From Ischnura elegans (Eukaryota > Arthropoda > Insecta > Odonata > Coenagrionidae): 64,000 bases of DNA. Of this stretch, positions 59,501-64,000 are shown piece after piece (position 1 is the first letter of the stretch; each line of letters starts with the position of its first letter). Position numbers and translations under genes: made by a program. Below the pieces are notes generated by a model. That model was not told the DNA's origin and did no database searches. It saw only the letters and a list, made by a program, of their open reading frames with translations. The stretch lies in contig NC_060254.1 of assembly GCF_921293095.1 (NCBI RefSeq), positions 3,100,001 to 3,164,000 of the forward strand. Direction: 5' to 3'.

Positions 59501-61158
59501 TACCCTAAAATGTGAGTGAAGGATCACCAACCTCTGTATTGACCTCTATCTGAGCTGTAGTGATGTTCCTTTCAGCTTCCGTTGGCCAGAATGGACCAGA
59601 TTGGTGGTCTCACCCAGTGATAATGAAGCTCTCGGAGCACATTGACCTCAAGCACAACTGTGGGTTCATTACCATGGCAAAGATGGGAAGAGATCCTGGC
59701 TGTGCTCATGGGTAAGAGTTAAATAAAATGTTATTGACCCTCTAAATATTTTTACATATGCATGAAACTGGTCATAAAGAGGTTGCTAATAGGGTGGTTT
59801 CCTATTATTTTTTATTGCCTAAATCTAAAGATTATTACTCCTGGAGCACGCATTTCATGATTTTAGATTTTTAAATTATGATATCTATTTTTTGCGATTC
59901 AACGAAAAGTGATAATTTTTAAGCAAGCGAAAGCGCAACGGCTGAGTGTGAATGCTGGGAAAAGCCTGTGTGACGTCATTTACCACCTTGTGAGGCTACC
60001 TTGGTCTGAGGCTATTAGCACTGATACGATTCAGGCTGCTAGCAGGTAGCAGAGTACCCTGCTAGCAGGTAGCCATCGGTTTCAATAAGGGTCATTAATA
60101 CCCTATCAAACGAAGGAAACTTTCCCACCTTTGGCAATTTTAATAGGTGATCATTAAGAAATGTTTCCCTGATCTCTGTGCCTCATGCATGCATTGGTAA
60201 TCTCAGATGATGCAAAACTCCTATCTACTCGTATAGAAACTAAGTCCCTGTGACGTCACATGGAGTGGCATCGCATGGGCGCCAATCTGGCCGTTTTCAA
60301 ATGCGGTTAAAGTTGACCATTATCATTTGTCTAAACTGGGATTTCTAAAACAGAATAATTTGTATATTATGGATATACTAATGGTCGATAACTAATCGCA
60401 ATGCCTTTCATTTTCTTTGATGAAGAAACTACCTTATTTGAAGGAGATATAAAACATCCTGCAGGAAATAACATATAGTTATTGTATGTCACTATGTACA
60501 AGGCATTGATTATCGCACAGAAATGCTGCATATATCTTGTAATGTGCAAATATTGAATGGAAATGCTGGTGTAGGAGAGATAAATAGTGAATGATGAAGT
60601 ATATGTAAATCCTTGTATAGCTTCGCTAAAAGTTTGTGGTGTAGTATTTCTCCCCATTGGCCAATGCATGGGGGAACAAAATCCTTCAACAGCACCACTG
60701 AGAGTGTTCATTTTTGTTTGACACAACAGGTGCCACGGCACGAGTCCATTCAACAGCACTGCTGGCCTAAGCTTAGAGTCGGAGTTGAGCCCGAGGACGT
60801 CGTTGGGGAGGAGGACTCCGGAAGGGCGCAAGTCTCAAGGGAGCAGCCCACGCAATGGGGTCACAGACAAGGAGTGCGCGGCGATCCTTGCGGAGGAACT
60901 GGATGCCCTAGATGGTGTTGAGTTACCATCATCGATGGTTGCGGAAAACAAGGACACAGTGGTGAACAGTGGTGCTGTGCGGCTGGGTTGGAGCGCAAAG
61001 GAGGACTGTGAGTGTGTGGATGAAGACAGTGGGGCAAAGACGGAATTTGACGAGTGGACGCTTTTGGATTGCAGTTTTGGTGTTCCATTGTTTGACGCTC
61101 AAGCGAACGAGGAAGTGTGCCACGCCATTGTGAATGGAGGCCTTTGTGAAGAGGAAAG
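29509..61158 (+). CDS. FAM91A1: FAM91A1 orthologue (15 of its coding exons; 3' end outside the window)
   Basis: The joined exons give about 873 codons in one frame with GT-AG introns throughout. The protein matches vertebrate FAM91A1 from its first residues ([21 protein letters not shown]) to the segment [15 protein letters not shown] near its end. FAM91A1 is cytosolic. It binds TBC1D23, which is recruited by golgins 97 and 245, and it forms a complex with WDR11, so it helps capture endosome-derived vesicles at the trans-Golgi. The N-terminal half (codons 1-330) is very well conserved. A Gly/Ser/Pro-rich linker (about 324-395) and an acidic linker (about 735-840) are lineage-specific. The human protein is 838 residues and this one would reach roughly 950, mainly through longer linkers. 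Introns range from 198 to 6544 bp. I found no stop or frameshift, so the gene looks functional. The last exon(s) must lie right of 64000. Confidence 0.93.
29779..29863 (+). CDS. FAM91A1: FAM91A1 exon 2
   Basis: Follows TTGCAG. It encodes [20 protein letters not shown] and QLRYRGNL, then one base of a split Val codon; donor GTTTGT. The SLGNSQ-EYEK block is almost invariant in the family. Confidence 0.92.
30246..30455 (+). CDS. FAM91A1: FAM91A1 exon 3
   Basis: Acceptor TTAG, donor GTGAGT. It encodes [37 protein letters not shown] and [12 protein letters not shown], then one base of a split Cys codon. This is one of the most conserved parts of the protein. Confidence 0.93.
31190..31420. repeat. 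Old interspersed repeat, family C copy
   Basis: The sequence TTGGTGGAGGGTGTTAGAACATCAGCCATT followed by AGAAAAGATAAGAAG resembles 33740-33810 (TGTGTGGCAGGGCG..GATATCAGCCATTAGAATAAAAGATAAGG). A shorter match is at 18030-18080. It is likely a dispersed element, class unknown, in intron 3. Confidence 0.45.
31648..31798. mobile_element. Fold-back Penelope-like insertion 2, 14-bp target duplication
   Basis: The 14-mer CATTTTTTGTACTA is at 31648-31661 and 31785-31798, perfect. Between them, 31697-31721 (CGTAGCAAGGTTTTTGGGTTGA) is the inverse of about 31760-31784. The first 35 bases (31662-31696) are an unpaired tail. The loop, on the minus strand, contains ATGAAGATGAAACGAC, which looks like a hammerhead-type core that lost its stem II. 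It lies in intron 3 of FAM91A1. Confidence 0.72.
32110..32330 (+). mobile_element. tRNA-derived SINE
   Basis: A tRNA-like head (GTAGCTAAGGGGGTAGAACG as A-box region, GGTTCAAATCC as B box) at 32114-32190 is followed by a roughly 120-bp unrelated tail. It lacks the pairing needed for a functional tRNA. It lies in intron 3. Confidence 0.6.
33112..33182 (-). mobile_element. tRNA-like SINE head (minus strand)
   Basis: On the minus strand the sequence TTGGTAGTCCAGGTGGTAGA has A-box character and AGGTTCAAATCC is a B box. It resembles a tRNA-derived SINE promoter; no intact cloverleaf is apparent. It lies in intron 3. Confidence 0.55.
33367..33557 (+). CDS. FAM91A1: FAM91A1 exon 4
   Basis: Acceptor CCACAG, donor GTGAGC. 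It encodes [20 protein letters not shown], then a short basic stretch with [19 protein letters not shown], and [17 protein letters not shown]. The family has the same blocks in the same order. Confidence 0.93.
33716..33945. repeat. Old interspersed repeat, family C copy
   Basis: Starts CATCTACATCTACATAGTACC, a repeat start that looks duplicated, and shares blocks with 31190-31420. It lies in intron 4. No coding potential is seen. Confidence 0.45.
34533..34633 (+). CDS. FAM91A1: FAM91A1 exon 5
   Basis: Acceptor TGCAG, donor GTATGT. It encodes [20 protein letters not shown] and [11 protein letters not shown], ending two bases into a Lys codon. Confidence 0.9.
34826..34990 (+). mobile_element. 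tRNA-derived SINE (family A)
   Basis: The head has ATGGCCTCTGTGGTGTGAGG, GCCTGCCAAACC and a B box GGGTTCAAGTCC, then the family A tail (CCCTATCCAGGACATG...TTAATTGTTG). The same arrangement is at 39091-39245 and 61956-62165, and inverted at 35745-35850. It lies in intron 5. Confidence 0.75.
35287..35562. mobile_element. pogo/mariner-type MITE, TA flanks
   Basis: The left end CAGTAGACCACTGATTTACG and right end (inverted) CAGTAGATCCCCACTTTATG are imperfect inverted repeats, with TA on both sides (35285-35286 and 35563-35564). The 276-bp interior is noncoding. Such CAGTAGA(C/T)CC ends are typical of pogo/Tigger-derived MITEs. It lies in intron 5. Confidence 0.7.
35745..35850 (-). mobile_element. 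SINE family A, minus strand
   Basis: On the minus strand: GCCTGCCAAACCAGCAGCAC, then B box TTCGAGTCTCGCCTGAGTAG and CCCTATCC, matching family A at 34826 and 61956. It lies in intron 5. Confidence 0.65.
36146..36318. mobile_element. Small MITE with CCGTAT ends, TA flanks
   Basis: The left end CCGTATATGCCTGAATATAG is inverted at the right end (CTATATTCGGAGAAATACGG), flanked by TA at 36144-36145 and 36319-36320. The 173-bp interior carries G runs. A mariner-type MITE is the likeliest class. It lies in intron 5. Confidence 0.7.
36630..36930 (+). pseudogene. LINE reverse-transcriptase fragment with 3' tail
   Basis: The + frame encodes [18 protein letters not shown], then [20 protein letters not shown], the region after the catalytic motif in Jockey/CR1-type reverse transcriptases. 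It breaks off at a palindromic stretch (36775-36840, GGTACCT and TAGTACTAGGCC words) and resumes as a LINE-type 3' end with an (AAATA)n tail at about 36905-36932. It lies in intron 5. Confidence 0.65.
37134..37293 (+). CDS. FAM91A1: FAM91A1 exon 6
   Basis: Acceptor CTCAG, donor GTATGT. It encodes [20 protein letters not shown] and [20 protein letters not shown] to DEHTPVAE. This is the best-conserved stretch seen here and ends in phase 0. Confidence 0.95.
38105..38256 (+). CDS. FAM91A1: FAM91A1 exon 7
   Basis: Acceptor TTTCAG, donor GTAGAG. It encodes [29 protein letters not shown] and [14 protein letters not shown]. Residues after the SSW motif diverge from the vertebrate protein. Confidence 0.9.
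39091..39245 (+). mobile_element. SINE family A
   Basis: GTAGCCAGGCCTTGGTGG head, TGCCAGCCAAACTC, B-box-like GGGTTGAGTCC and the tail TCTATCCAGGGGGGACATGG. It is a diverged copy in intron 7. Confidence 0.65.
39543..39816 (+). CDS. FAM91A1: FAM91A1 exon 8
   Basis: Acceptor CTTCAG, donor GTAAGT. The first 70 codons form a Gly/Ser/Thr/Pro-rich linker without clear conservation. The end is the conserved block [20 protein letters not shown] followed by SP. The exon is clearly GC-richer than its introns. Confidence 0.92.
40046..40821. mobile_element. Fold-back Penelope-like insertion 3, 14-bp target duplication
   Basis: The 14-mer ATAGGGTCAATAGT is at 40046-40059 and 40808-40821, perfect. Inside, 40058-40418 and 40425-40780 are almost perfect inverted copies with only a few bases between them, so the DNA can form a stem of about 350 bp. 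Both arms encode the same PLE endonuclease C-terminus ([20 protein letters not shown] and [14 protein letters not shown]), one on each strand, each with a TATATAAG word. The right side has an extra unpaired 27-nt tail (40781-40807). The near-identity of the arms implies a single event. It lies in intron 8. Confidence 0.88.
40692..40722 (+). ncRNA. Hammerhead-like core in fold-back element 3
   Basis: The + strand reads CTGAAGA, then C, a perfect 6-bp stem GCTGGC/GCCAGC with an AGGATA loop, then GAAAC. The first box fits CUGANGA exactly. Downstream TGTTG/CAACA could form stem III. The mirrored copy in the left arm reads CTGGAGA, so it has lost the consensus. I could not find a convincing stem I, so activity is uncertain. 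Confidence 0.4.
41254..41543 (+). CDS. FAM91A1: FAM91A1 exon 9
   Basis: Acceptor AACAG after a T run, donor GTGCGT. It encodes [39 protein letters not shown], then a proline-rich segment and [16 protein letters not shown]. The RYFDHA-LR-T block identifies it. Confidence 0.92.
42481..43149. mobile_element. pogo/Tigger-type MITE, TA flanks
   Basis: The left end CAGTAAGTCCTCAATATACG and right end (inverted) CAGTAGACCCTTGTTAATA are imperfect inverted repeats with TA at 42479-42480 and 43150-43151. The interior is noncoding. It lies in intron 9. Confidence 0.5.
43350..43500. repeat. AT-rich palindrome with internal tandem units
   Basis: A left arm GGTGCAATAATAATAGTATAG (43352-43373) followed by GATTAATCA is mirrored at 43448-43480 (TGATTAATCTATACTAATAT then TATTGCACC). 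Between them a 31-bp unit, TATAGATTAATCAAAAATTG plus TAAATATTAG, is repeated. This forms a strong hairpin. It lies in intron 9, and its origin is unknown. Confidence 0.7.
43705..43848 (+). CDS. FAM91A1: FAM91A1 exon 10
   Basis: Acceptor TTCCAG, donor GTGAGG. It encodes [18 protein letters not shown], then [20 protein letters not shown] and RSRLLNKNY. The second half corresponds to the conserved PLDLLR-ESL-LDP-T segment. The intron that follows is the largest (6544 bp). Confidence 0.92.
44727..46228. mobile_element. hAT element nested in piggyBac, perfect 8-bp duplication
   Basis: The element spans 44735-46220. Left end TAGAGATGGGTCGAATAGCA and right end (inverted) TAGAGATGTGCGAATAGTA, flanked by a perfect ATTTATAT at 44727-44734 and 46221-46228. 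Both terminal regions are rich in TCGAATATTCGAAT-type words. No transposase is recognised. A near-duplicate segment is present at 45700-45770 and 45815-45885 (both with GGGGGATAGC, GGGAAATG, TATCCCACGG). A related left end occurs at 53462. Confidence 0.88.
46823..48543 (-). pseudogene. piggyBac transposase, disabled
   Basis: Minus-strand piggyBac transposase with almost all domains readable. The N-terminus is acidic ([15 protein letters not shown]), followed by [19 protein letters not shown], the block [20 protein letters not shown], then [37 protein letters not shown], and [19 protein letters not shown]. The C-terminus has a cysteine-rich domain (CTFCKSRG...[11 protein letters not shown]). 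Breaks: a frameshift near 47980, a TGA at 47909-47911 and a TAA at 47478-47480. Two catalytic aspartates also appear lost: the first (DES context) reads VYES, and the third (GVDLHDQ context) reads GIALHDQ. The middle one (MDNYYNS) is kept. Confidence 0.85.
50393..50556 (+). CDS. FAM91A1: FAM91A1 exon 11
   Basis: Acceptor GGCAAG, donor GTAACC. It encodes [40 protein letters not shown] and [13 protein letters not shown]. The exon itself starts with GT, and the frame and homology fix the junction. Confidence 0.93.
51392..51512 (-). repeat. Inverted partial copy of a PLE terminal region
   Basis: This segment is the inverse of 52004-52123 (CACATTAATATTTATTCACG, CCTGGGCTAACACGACATGA, GCCATGCCCTCCCT). 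It also starts like 51793-51815. It is an additional PLE terminal copy next to fold-back element 4, in intron 11. Confidence 0.7.
51750..52210. mobile_element. Fold-back Penelope-like insertion 4, 14-bp target duplication
   Basis: TTGTCAACTTCTCT at 51750-51763 and TTGTTAACTTCTCT at 52197-52210 match at 13 of 14 bases. Arms 51764-51826 and 52089-52153 are inverse copies (TAAATTAAAAAAGAAGAACT and CACATTAATATTTATTCACG). The body between them is purine-rich. A 43-nt unpaired tail (52154-52196) lies on the right only. A hammerhead-like motif is in the left part. It lies in intron 11. Confidence 0.72.
51819..51844 (-). ncRNA. Hammerhead-like core in fold-back element 4
   Basis: On the minus strand: CTGATGA (exact consensus), T, then GACGT-CTA-ACGTT forming a short stem with one G-T wobble, then GAAAC. 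The layout equals the other copies, including the extra base after CTGATGA. Penelope-like elements are known to carry hammerhead motifs in their terminal repeats. Confidence 0.42.
52468..52616 (+). CDS. FAM91A1: FAM91A1 exon 12
   Basis: Acceptor AATAG, donor GTCAGT. It encodes [33 protein letters not shown] and [14 protein letters not shown]. Directly after it a 37-bp tandem array starts in the intron. Confidence 0.93.
52650..52778. repeat. 37-bp tandem array, about 3.5 units
   Basis: Unit TTCATGCTTCTTGTTAGAAA plus CTTCATGCTTCCTTCAA, nearly identical between copies. It starts about 35 bases after the exon 12 donor site, in intron 12. Confidence 0.85.
53329..53392 (+). CDS. FAM91A1: FAM91A1 exon 13
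   Basis: Acceptor TTGCAG, donor GTATGT. It encodes [20 protein letters not shown] and His. It is the shortest exon found after exon 1. IPFP aligns with the VPFPF segment of the family. Confidence 0.85.
53462..53511. repeat. hAT left-end fragment interrupted by pogo
   Basis: TAGAGATGGGTTGTATAGCA resembles the left end of the hAT element at 44735. No right end was found after the pogo element, so this appears to be an isolated end into which pogo inserted at a TA. Confidence 0.55.
54405..55213. repeat. Long inverted repeat with GC-rich palindromes inside hAT
   Basis: 54405-54600 and 55025-55213 are inverse copies (TTTTCTCCAATTCATGGGC, ATTTAAGCCGTAATTTTTTC, GGCACAGCGCCGTGA). The centre has further copies of CCGTTCACGGC / GCCGTGAACGG and TCGTTTGAAA-type words. 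It may be an independent fold-back insertion or an internal rearrangement. No target duplication was defined. Confidence 0.75.
56641..56760 (+). pseudogene. hAT transposase C-terminal remnant
   Basis: The frame reads [23 protein letters not shown], then [13 protein letters not shown], which matches the hAT dimerisation motif (DVERSFS.YK..LTDKR...T..NL). One TGA is in the motif. Upstream sequence is too degraded to read a catalytic domain. Confidence 0.75.
57550..57960 (+). pseudogene. pogo/Tigger transposase remnants
   Basis: Near 57600 the + strand encodes a CENP-B-type helix-turn-helix-like segment ([30 protein letters not shown]). Near 57790 it encodes [19 protein letters not shown], the highly conserved end of the pogo DDE catalytic domain (FLPPNTTS..QPLDQGII). 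Stops and a large deletion separate and interrupt the two. The orientation agrees with the terminal repeats. Confidence 0.82.
59576..59711 (+). CDS. FAM91A1: FAM91A1 exon 14
   Basis: Acceptor TTTCAG, donor GTAAGA. It encodes [39 protein letters not shown] and DPGCAHG. The VDLQHLCGYVTM-like segment is conserved in FAM91 proteins; the start is less so. Confidence 0.85.
59792..60434. mobile_element. MITE (GGGTGGTTTCCT ends), copy 2
   Basis: Ends GGGTGGTTTCCT and (inverted) AGGTAGTTTCTTC, TA flanks at 59790-59791 and 60435-60436. It aligns with 22724-23384 over its whole 643 bp. Both copies keep the GTGACGTCAC-type word and the CATGCATGCATTGGTAATC segment. It lies in intron 14. Confidence 0.8.
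60730..61158 (+). CDS. FAM91A1: FAM91A1 exon 15
   Basis: Acceptor CAACAG, donor GTAAGC. It holds a long Ser/Arg then acidic linker of about 110 codons, ending in [20 protein letters not shown] and [16 protein letters not shown], which match the conserved C-terminal region. The phase requires at least one more exon, which I could not find before 64000. Confidence 0.9.
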
Positions 61159-61244
61159 GTAAGCAGAAAACGTGTGGCCGTGAGGGCTAGGATTAAGGCC
61201 TGGAGGATGAATGATTCGTAAATTTTCTTTAGGACAAATCTGGA

Positions 61245-61575
61245 CAACAATCAGGTGATTGGGGTTTGAATCCTGGCGAAGCCAAATATTTTTTCATGAC
61301 AAATTTCACCATTGGTATATATATATTTGCACCCATGTGTATGACTGCATACCTAGCTACTTGTTTTGGTCAGTGTTTTGAAAACACCTTTCACTGAATA
61401 GCAACATGATATGTAGGATTTTTTTCTCTGACAATGTCTCAGTTAGCACAGCCTCTGTCTCCTTCACCACAGTGTGGACACAGACGTCAACACCATGTTT
61501 GGTTAACCCAGTGTGAGATATAAAACATTATACATAATAAGATGGCCTGGTGGTGTCATTGGTGACAGCAAGGAC
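61245..61575 (+). mobile_element. tRNA-derived SINE (family B), second copy
   Basis: TTTGAATCCTGGCGAAGCCA, then TTTTTTCATGACAAATTTCACC and GCACCCATGTGTATGACTGC, then a body and at the end GATGGCCTGGTGGTGTCATT. This reproduces, in the same order, segments of 7930-8295. The repeated order suggests a dimeric or tandem SINE. It lies in the intron after exon 15. Confidence 0.65.
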
Positions 61576-61725
61576 GAGATGTAATTGAGGATGCGTGTTG
61601 ATGCATTTTGTGTCTTTCACATTTCAAAATTGTGAAGGCCAGTGGATAGGAGAGCTGCATTAAACCAATCTTAGGATTGTCGACTTCTTTCTATGTTACT
61701 GCTTAAGGATTTCGTTTTATATTTT

Positions 61726-61772
61726 ATATAATTTTGATTTTCATTGAGTCTTAATGAAAATCAAAATTATAT
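61726..61772. repeat. Perfect 20-bp hairpin
   Basis: ATATAATTTTGATTTTCATT and its exact inverse are separated by 7 bases (GAGTCTT). A third related piece follows at 61783-61803 (GACTTAATGGAAATCAAAAT). No T run or known function is evident. Confidence 0.8.
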
Positions 61773-61955
61773 CTTTATTATTTAGCGTGACTTAATGGAA
61801 ATCAAAATTAAACATCTTTAACCTTCTGTCGGGCGCAATATTTGAACTCCTGAGTTTAGGCGCAATGTCCGTGATAGGCATATACACGAATAGACATTAT
61901 TAATTCAAAGCATGGCTCAGAGCTGCAATTTGAAGCATTAATGCACTATTATCAG

Positions 61956-62165
61956 TGTAGTCGGCCTCGGTGGCGGCGGGGTAATGTCCCCGCCTGCCAA
62001 ACAAGAGGTCGCGGGTTCGAGTCCCGCCTGGGTAGATTTCCCCTGTTCAGGGCATGGTTATTCGTGTACGTTTAATTGTTAAATTTGTTGAATACCCCGA
62101 CATAAAATGGCCAATATGAGCTGTATTCTGTGGTTTGAGAATAAAATAAAATTAAATTAAATAAA
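61956..62165 (+). mobile_element. SINE family A, best-preserved copy
   Basis: The tRNA-like head GTCGGCCTCGGTGGCGGC has a good A box, CCCCGCCTGCCAAACAAG, and a perfect B box GGGTTCGAGTCCC, followed by the tail TTCCCCTGTTCAGGGCATGG and an A-rich 3' end (AATAAAATAAAATTAAATT). It is the clearest example of this family in the window. Confidence 0.85.
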
Positions 62166-63109
62166 TAGTCCAACATTTAAATGATGTCTTACATGTGGTA
62201 TATAGGTACACCCCTTCATACAGCTCCAAACCAATGCAGCTAGGTGTGATGTAACATGCTCTTTAGGGAATTATATTTCACTAAATGTATCCAAGCATCG
62301 AGTAGTAAAGATCGTAGAAGCATCGAGTGAAAATGCCTAAAATAAATATTCTGCCTATCAAAAATACATAACCTTTAAAATTGTGACGAATTCGGGTGCA
62401 ATGAGCTTCTCTGATCCAAACTTAAACAACTTCCTGTGGGGACAGCCAAAGTCAAACTATGGGAGGAGGCTGCATAGAGCGTTTCAAAACAAACAGCTAC
62501 TGTGAATAAGCATCAAGGGTCTATGCCACCTAATAACACAAAGAAATTAAAAAGCACTCGCACTGAGCCTGTCAGATCCATTGCGTCCAACGGAGGGTTA
62601 AAATATGTAATCTGTAATTACCTGTGCTATGTAACTCATTTGAGGCTGCCCTTTCTCCCTGTCCGCTTGTCCTTTGATAATTATCTTAATCAGGCCATCT
62701 TGAGCCATCATGTGGCTGACTCTATTCCTCATCCCCTTCCACTGCGATTAATTTTCTGAATGTTGTGCTCCTATTCTCCATTTATTTTTTCTGTGGTTCT
62801 CTTCTTTAATGATAGGTAATGAAATGATATTTTGTAATCAACTTAGAACCGAAAAATAATATGTGATTATTAAACATGGAGAACGCAGCTATCGCTACTC
62901 GAATAAAATCATTTTAATCCTTCCAATGCCTCATGTTTCATGAAAAATGAATTATTCATGTATACTATGAATTTTTTAACATTGTTAAACTTTCAAAATA
63001 ATTATATTGTTATTCTAAATAGTGCTAAAATTATGAAAATCCGATGACGAGATGCACTCGTCATTGCGCGGTTTGGCGTCGAAAGTTCATGACGAAATAG
63101 ACTCGTCAT
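62166..63109. other. No exon found; intronic or intergenic
   Basis: The final FAM91A1 exon was searched for here and not seen. The sequence is AT-rich with only chance frames. Confidence 0.5.
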
Positions 63110-63345
63110 TATACAGTGGGAGGGGTTGAGAAGAAGTTGTCCCATCTCCTGAAAGTATTAAGAAGACTTCTCTCTCCCCCCACACTTCTTAGCACTTCCT
63201 CATTACTTACTTGGTTAATCAATTTAATATCCATCAATCTTTGATGGCACCAAGTTTCAAATGCTTCTAGTCTCGACTTTTCTGCCGCTGTCAATGCCCA
63301 AACAAGGAAGTAAAAAATCAAAAAGAAAGTCAGACGTTGCTTCAA
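63110..63345 (-). pseudogene. LINE ORF2 C-terminal fragment
   Basis: On the minus strand: AEKSRLEAFETWCHQRLMDI, then QVSNEEVLRSVGGERSLL. This is the usual 'EKRLEAFEMWCYRRMLKI...VTNEEVL' block after the reverse transcriptase of many arthropod and vertebrate LINEs. Only this block remains, in the putative last intron of FAM91A1. Confidence 0.75.
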
Positions 63346-64000
63346 TCAGAGGAGACACTCCATGCAATTTTGTGGCAGCTCACATTCACACCCACCCACC
63401 TTAATACACAAGCCATTTTTTTTTTGCATTTTTGGGATTTTTGTTGGAGTCTATCAGTAATTTAGTGTTGATTTTTTTTGGGATTGAAGCGACGCCTTCC
63501 CGCAGCCTGAGTTTTTGCTACCTGTGTTGTACAATCATAAGGTCACTCATGTATTTATGTACTGTAATAACTCATTAGGGAAAAACAAACAGGCAGAGAA
63601 AATTTGGGAAGTAAGACGCAACCTCAAATTAAGTGGAATCCCTTCTGCTCAAGTTATAGTTTAAATCTCAATCTATGAGAGCGAGGTGGAAGTCACAAGT
63701 CTGTCTCGTCTGTGCAACAAAATGTTTCATGGCATTTGCTATCGTCCTTTTCCTATGATCAAGCCACTCTATGCTTTTGTCTTGCCAAGGTCTGTGTGCC
63801 CAAATATACTCATCTCACTTTTACGACAGTACCGTGTGACCAGTCACAGTGACGTGCATGTCGTGAGGTGAAAATATTTGCATGTTTGTGTGTGTGTGTT
63901 AAATGACCTTGATGATGATAATAAGCGGCATTACCTTGTGGTGCTTGCGTCACAAATATTTTGCTGGGGTAATGATCTGGGTAGGCTGGGCGGATCACCG
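63346..64000. other. No recognisable gene
   Basis: No conserved frame. A short (GT)n run lies at 63885-63899. Confidence 0.45.

Noticed and set aside
60367-60831. 154-codon minus-strand open frame
   Set aside because: It spans part of a MITE, an intron and the antisense of exon 15, so it is a chance frame.
61956-62035. Possible tRNA gene
   Set aside because: Good A and B boxes but no complete cloverleaf, and the same unit recurs with a common tail, so it is a SINE.

Overview
The window is a eukaryotic, almost certainly arthropod (probably insect) chromosomal segment. It is AT-rich, its coding sequence is split by GT-AG introns, and most of the rest is transposon debris of families common in arthropods: hAT, piggyBac, pogo/Tigger, Helitron, Penelope-like elements (PLEs), Jockey/CR1-type LINEs, a Ty3/gypsy fragment and tRNA-derived SINEs. 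The species cannot be named from the sequence.

The only clearly conserved host gene is on the + strand from 29509 to beyond the right edge: the orthologue of vertebrate FAM91A1, an endosome-to-Golgi vesicle-tethering protein. Fifteen coding exons (29509-61158) join in one open frame at consistent phases and give about 873 codons. The last exon(s), carrying the final roughly 80 residues, lie right of base 64000. Its introns are full of transposons. Intron 10 holds a piggyBac element (TTAA flanks) with a hAT element inside it. Intron 13 holds a pogo/Tigger element (TA flanks) with another hAT element inside (perfect 8-bp duplication), the pogo itself sitting next to a hAT end fragment.

Left of the gene (1-29500) lie, in order: a fold-back PLE insertion, hAT remnants, one GC-rich candidate single-exon gene (5645-6004, minus) for a small acidic protein starting MGCVLCCC, SINE and LINE fragments, a 1.57-kb terminal-inverted-repeat element with internal tandem repeats, a 1.55-kb Helitron with a Rep-gene fragment, a LINE with a long degenerate reverse transcriptase, a PLE with a GIY-YIG endonuclease remnant, an LTR/gag fragment of a gypsy-like element, a MITE, a PLE 3' tail, and a hAT element with exact ends.

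The most unusual observation is a set of four separate fold-back insertions (1753-2015, 31648-31798, 40046-40821, 51750-52210). Each has a 14-bp target-site duplication, two inverted arms, and one unpaired tail of 27-44 nt on one side only. Three also carry a hammerhead-like CUGANGA...GAAAC core; one encodes the conserved PLE endonuclease C-terminus in both arms. This points to one retrotransposition mechanism producing hairpin-shaped Penelope-type copies. No rRNA genes, convincing functional tRNA genes or CRISPR arrays were seen.
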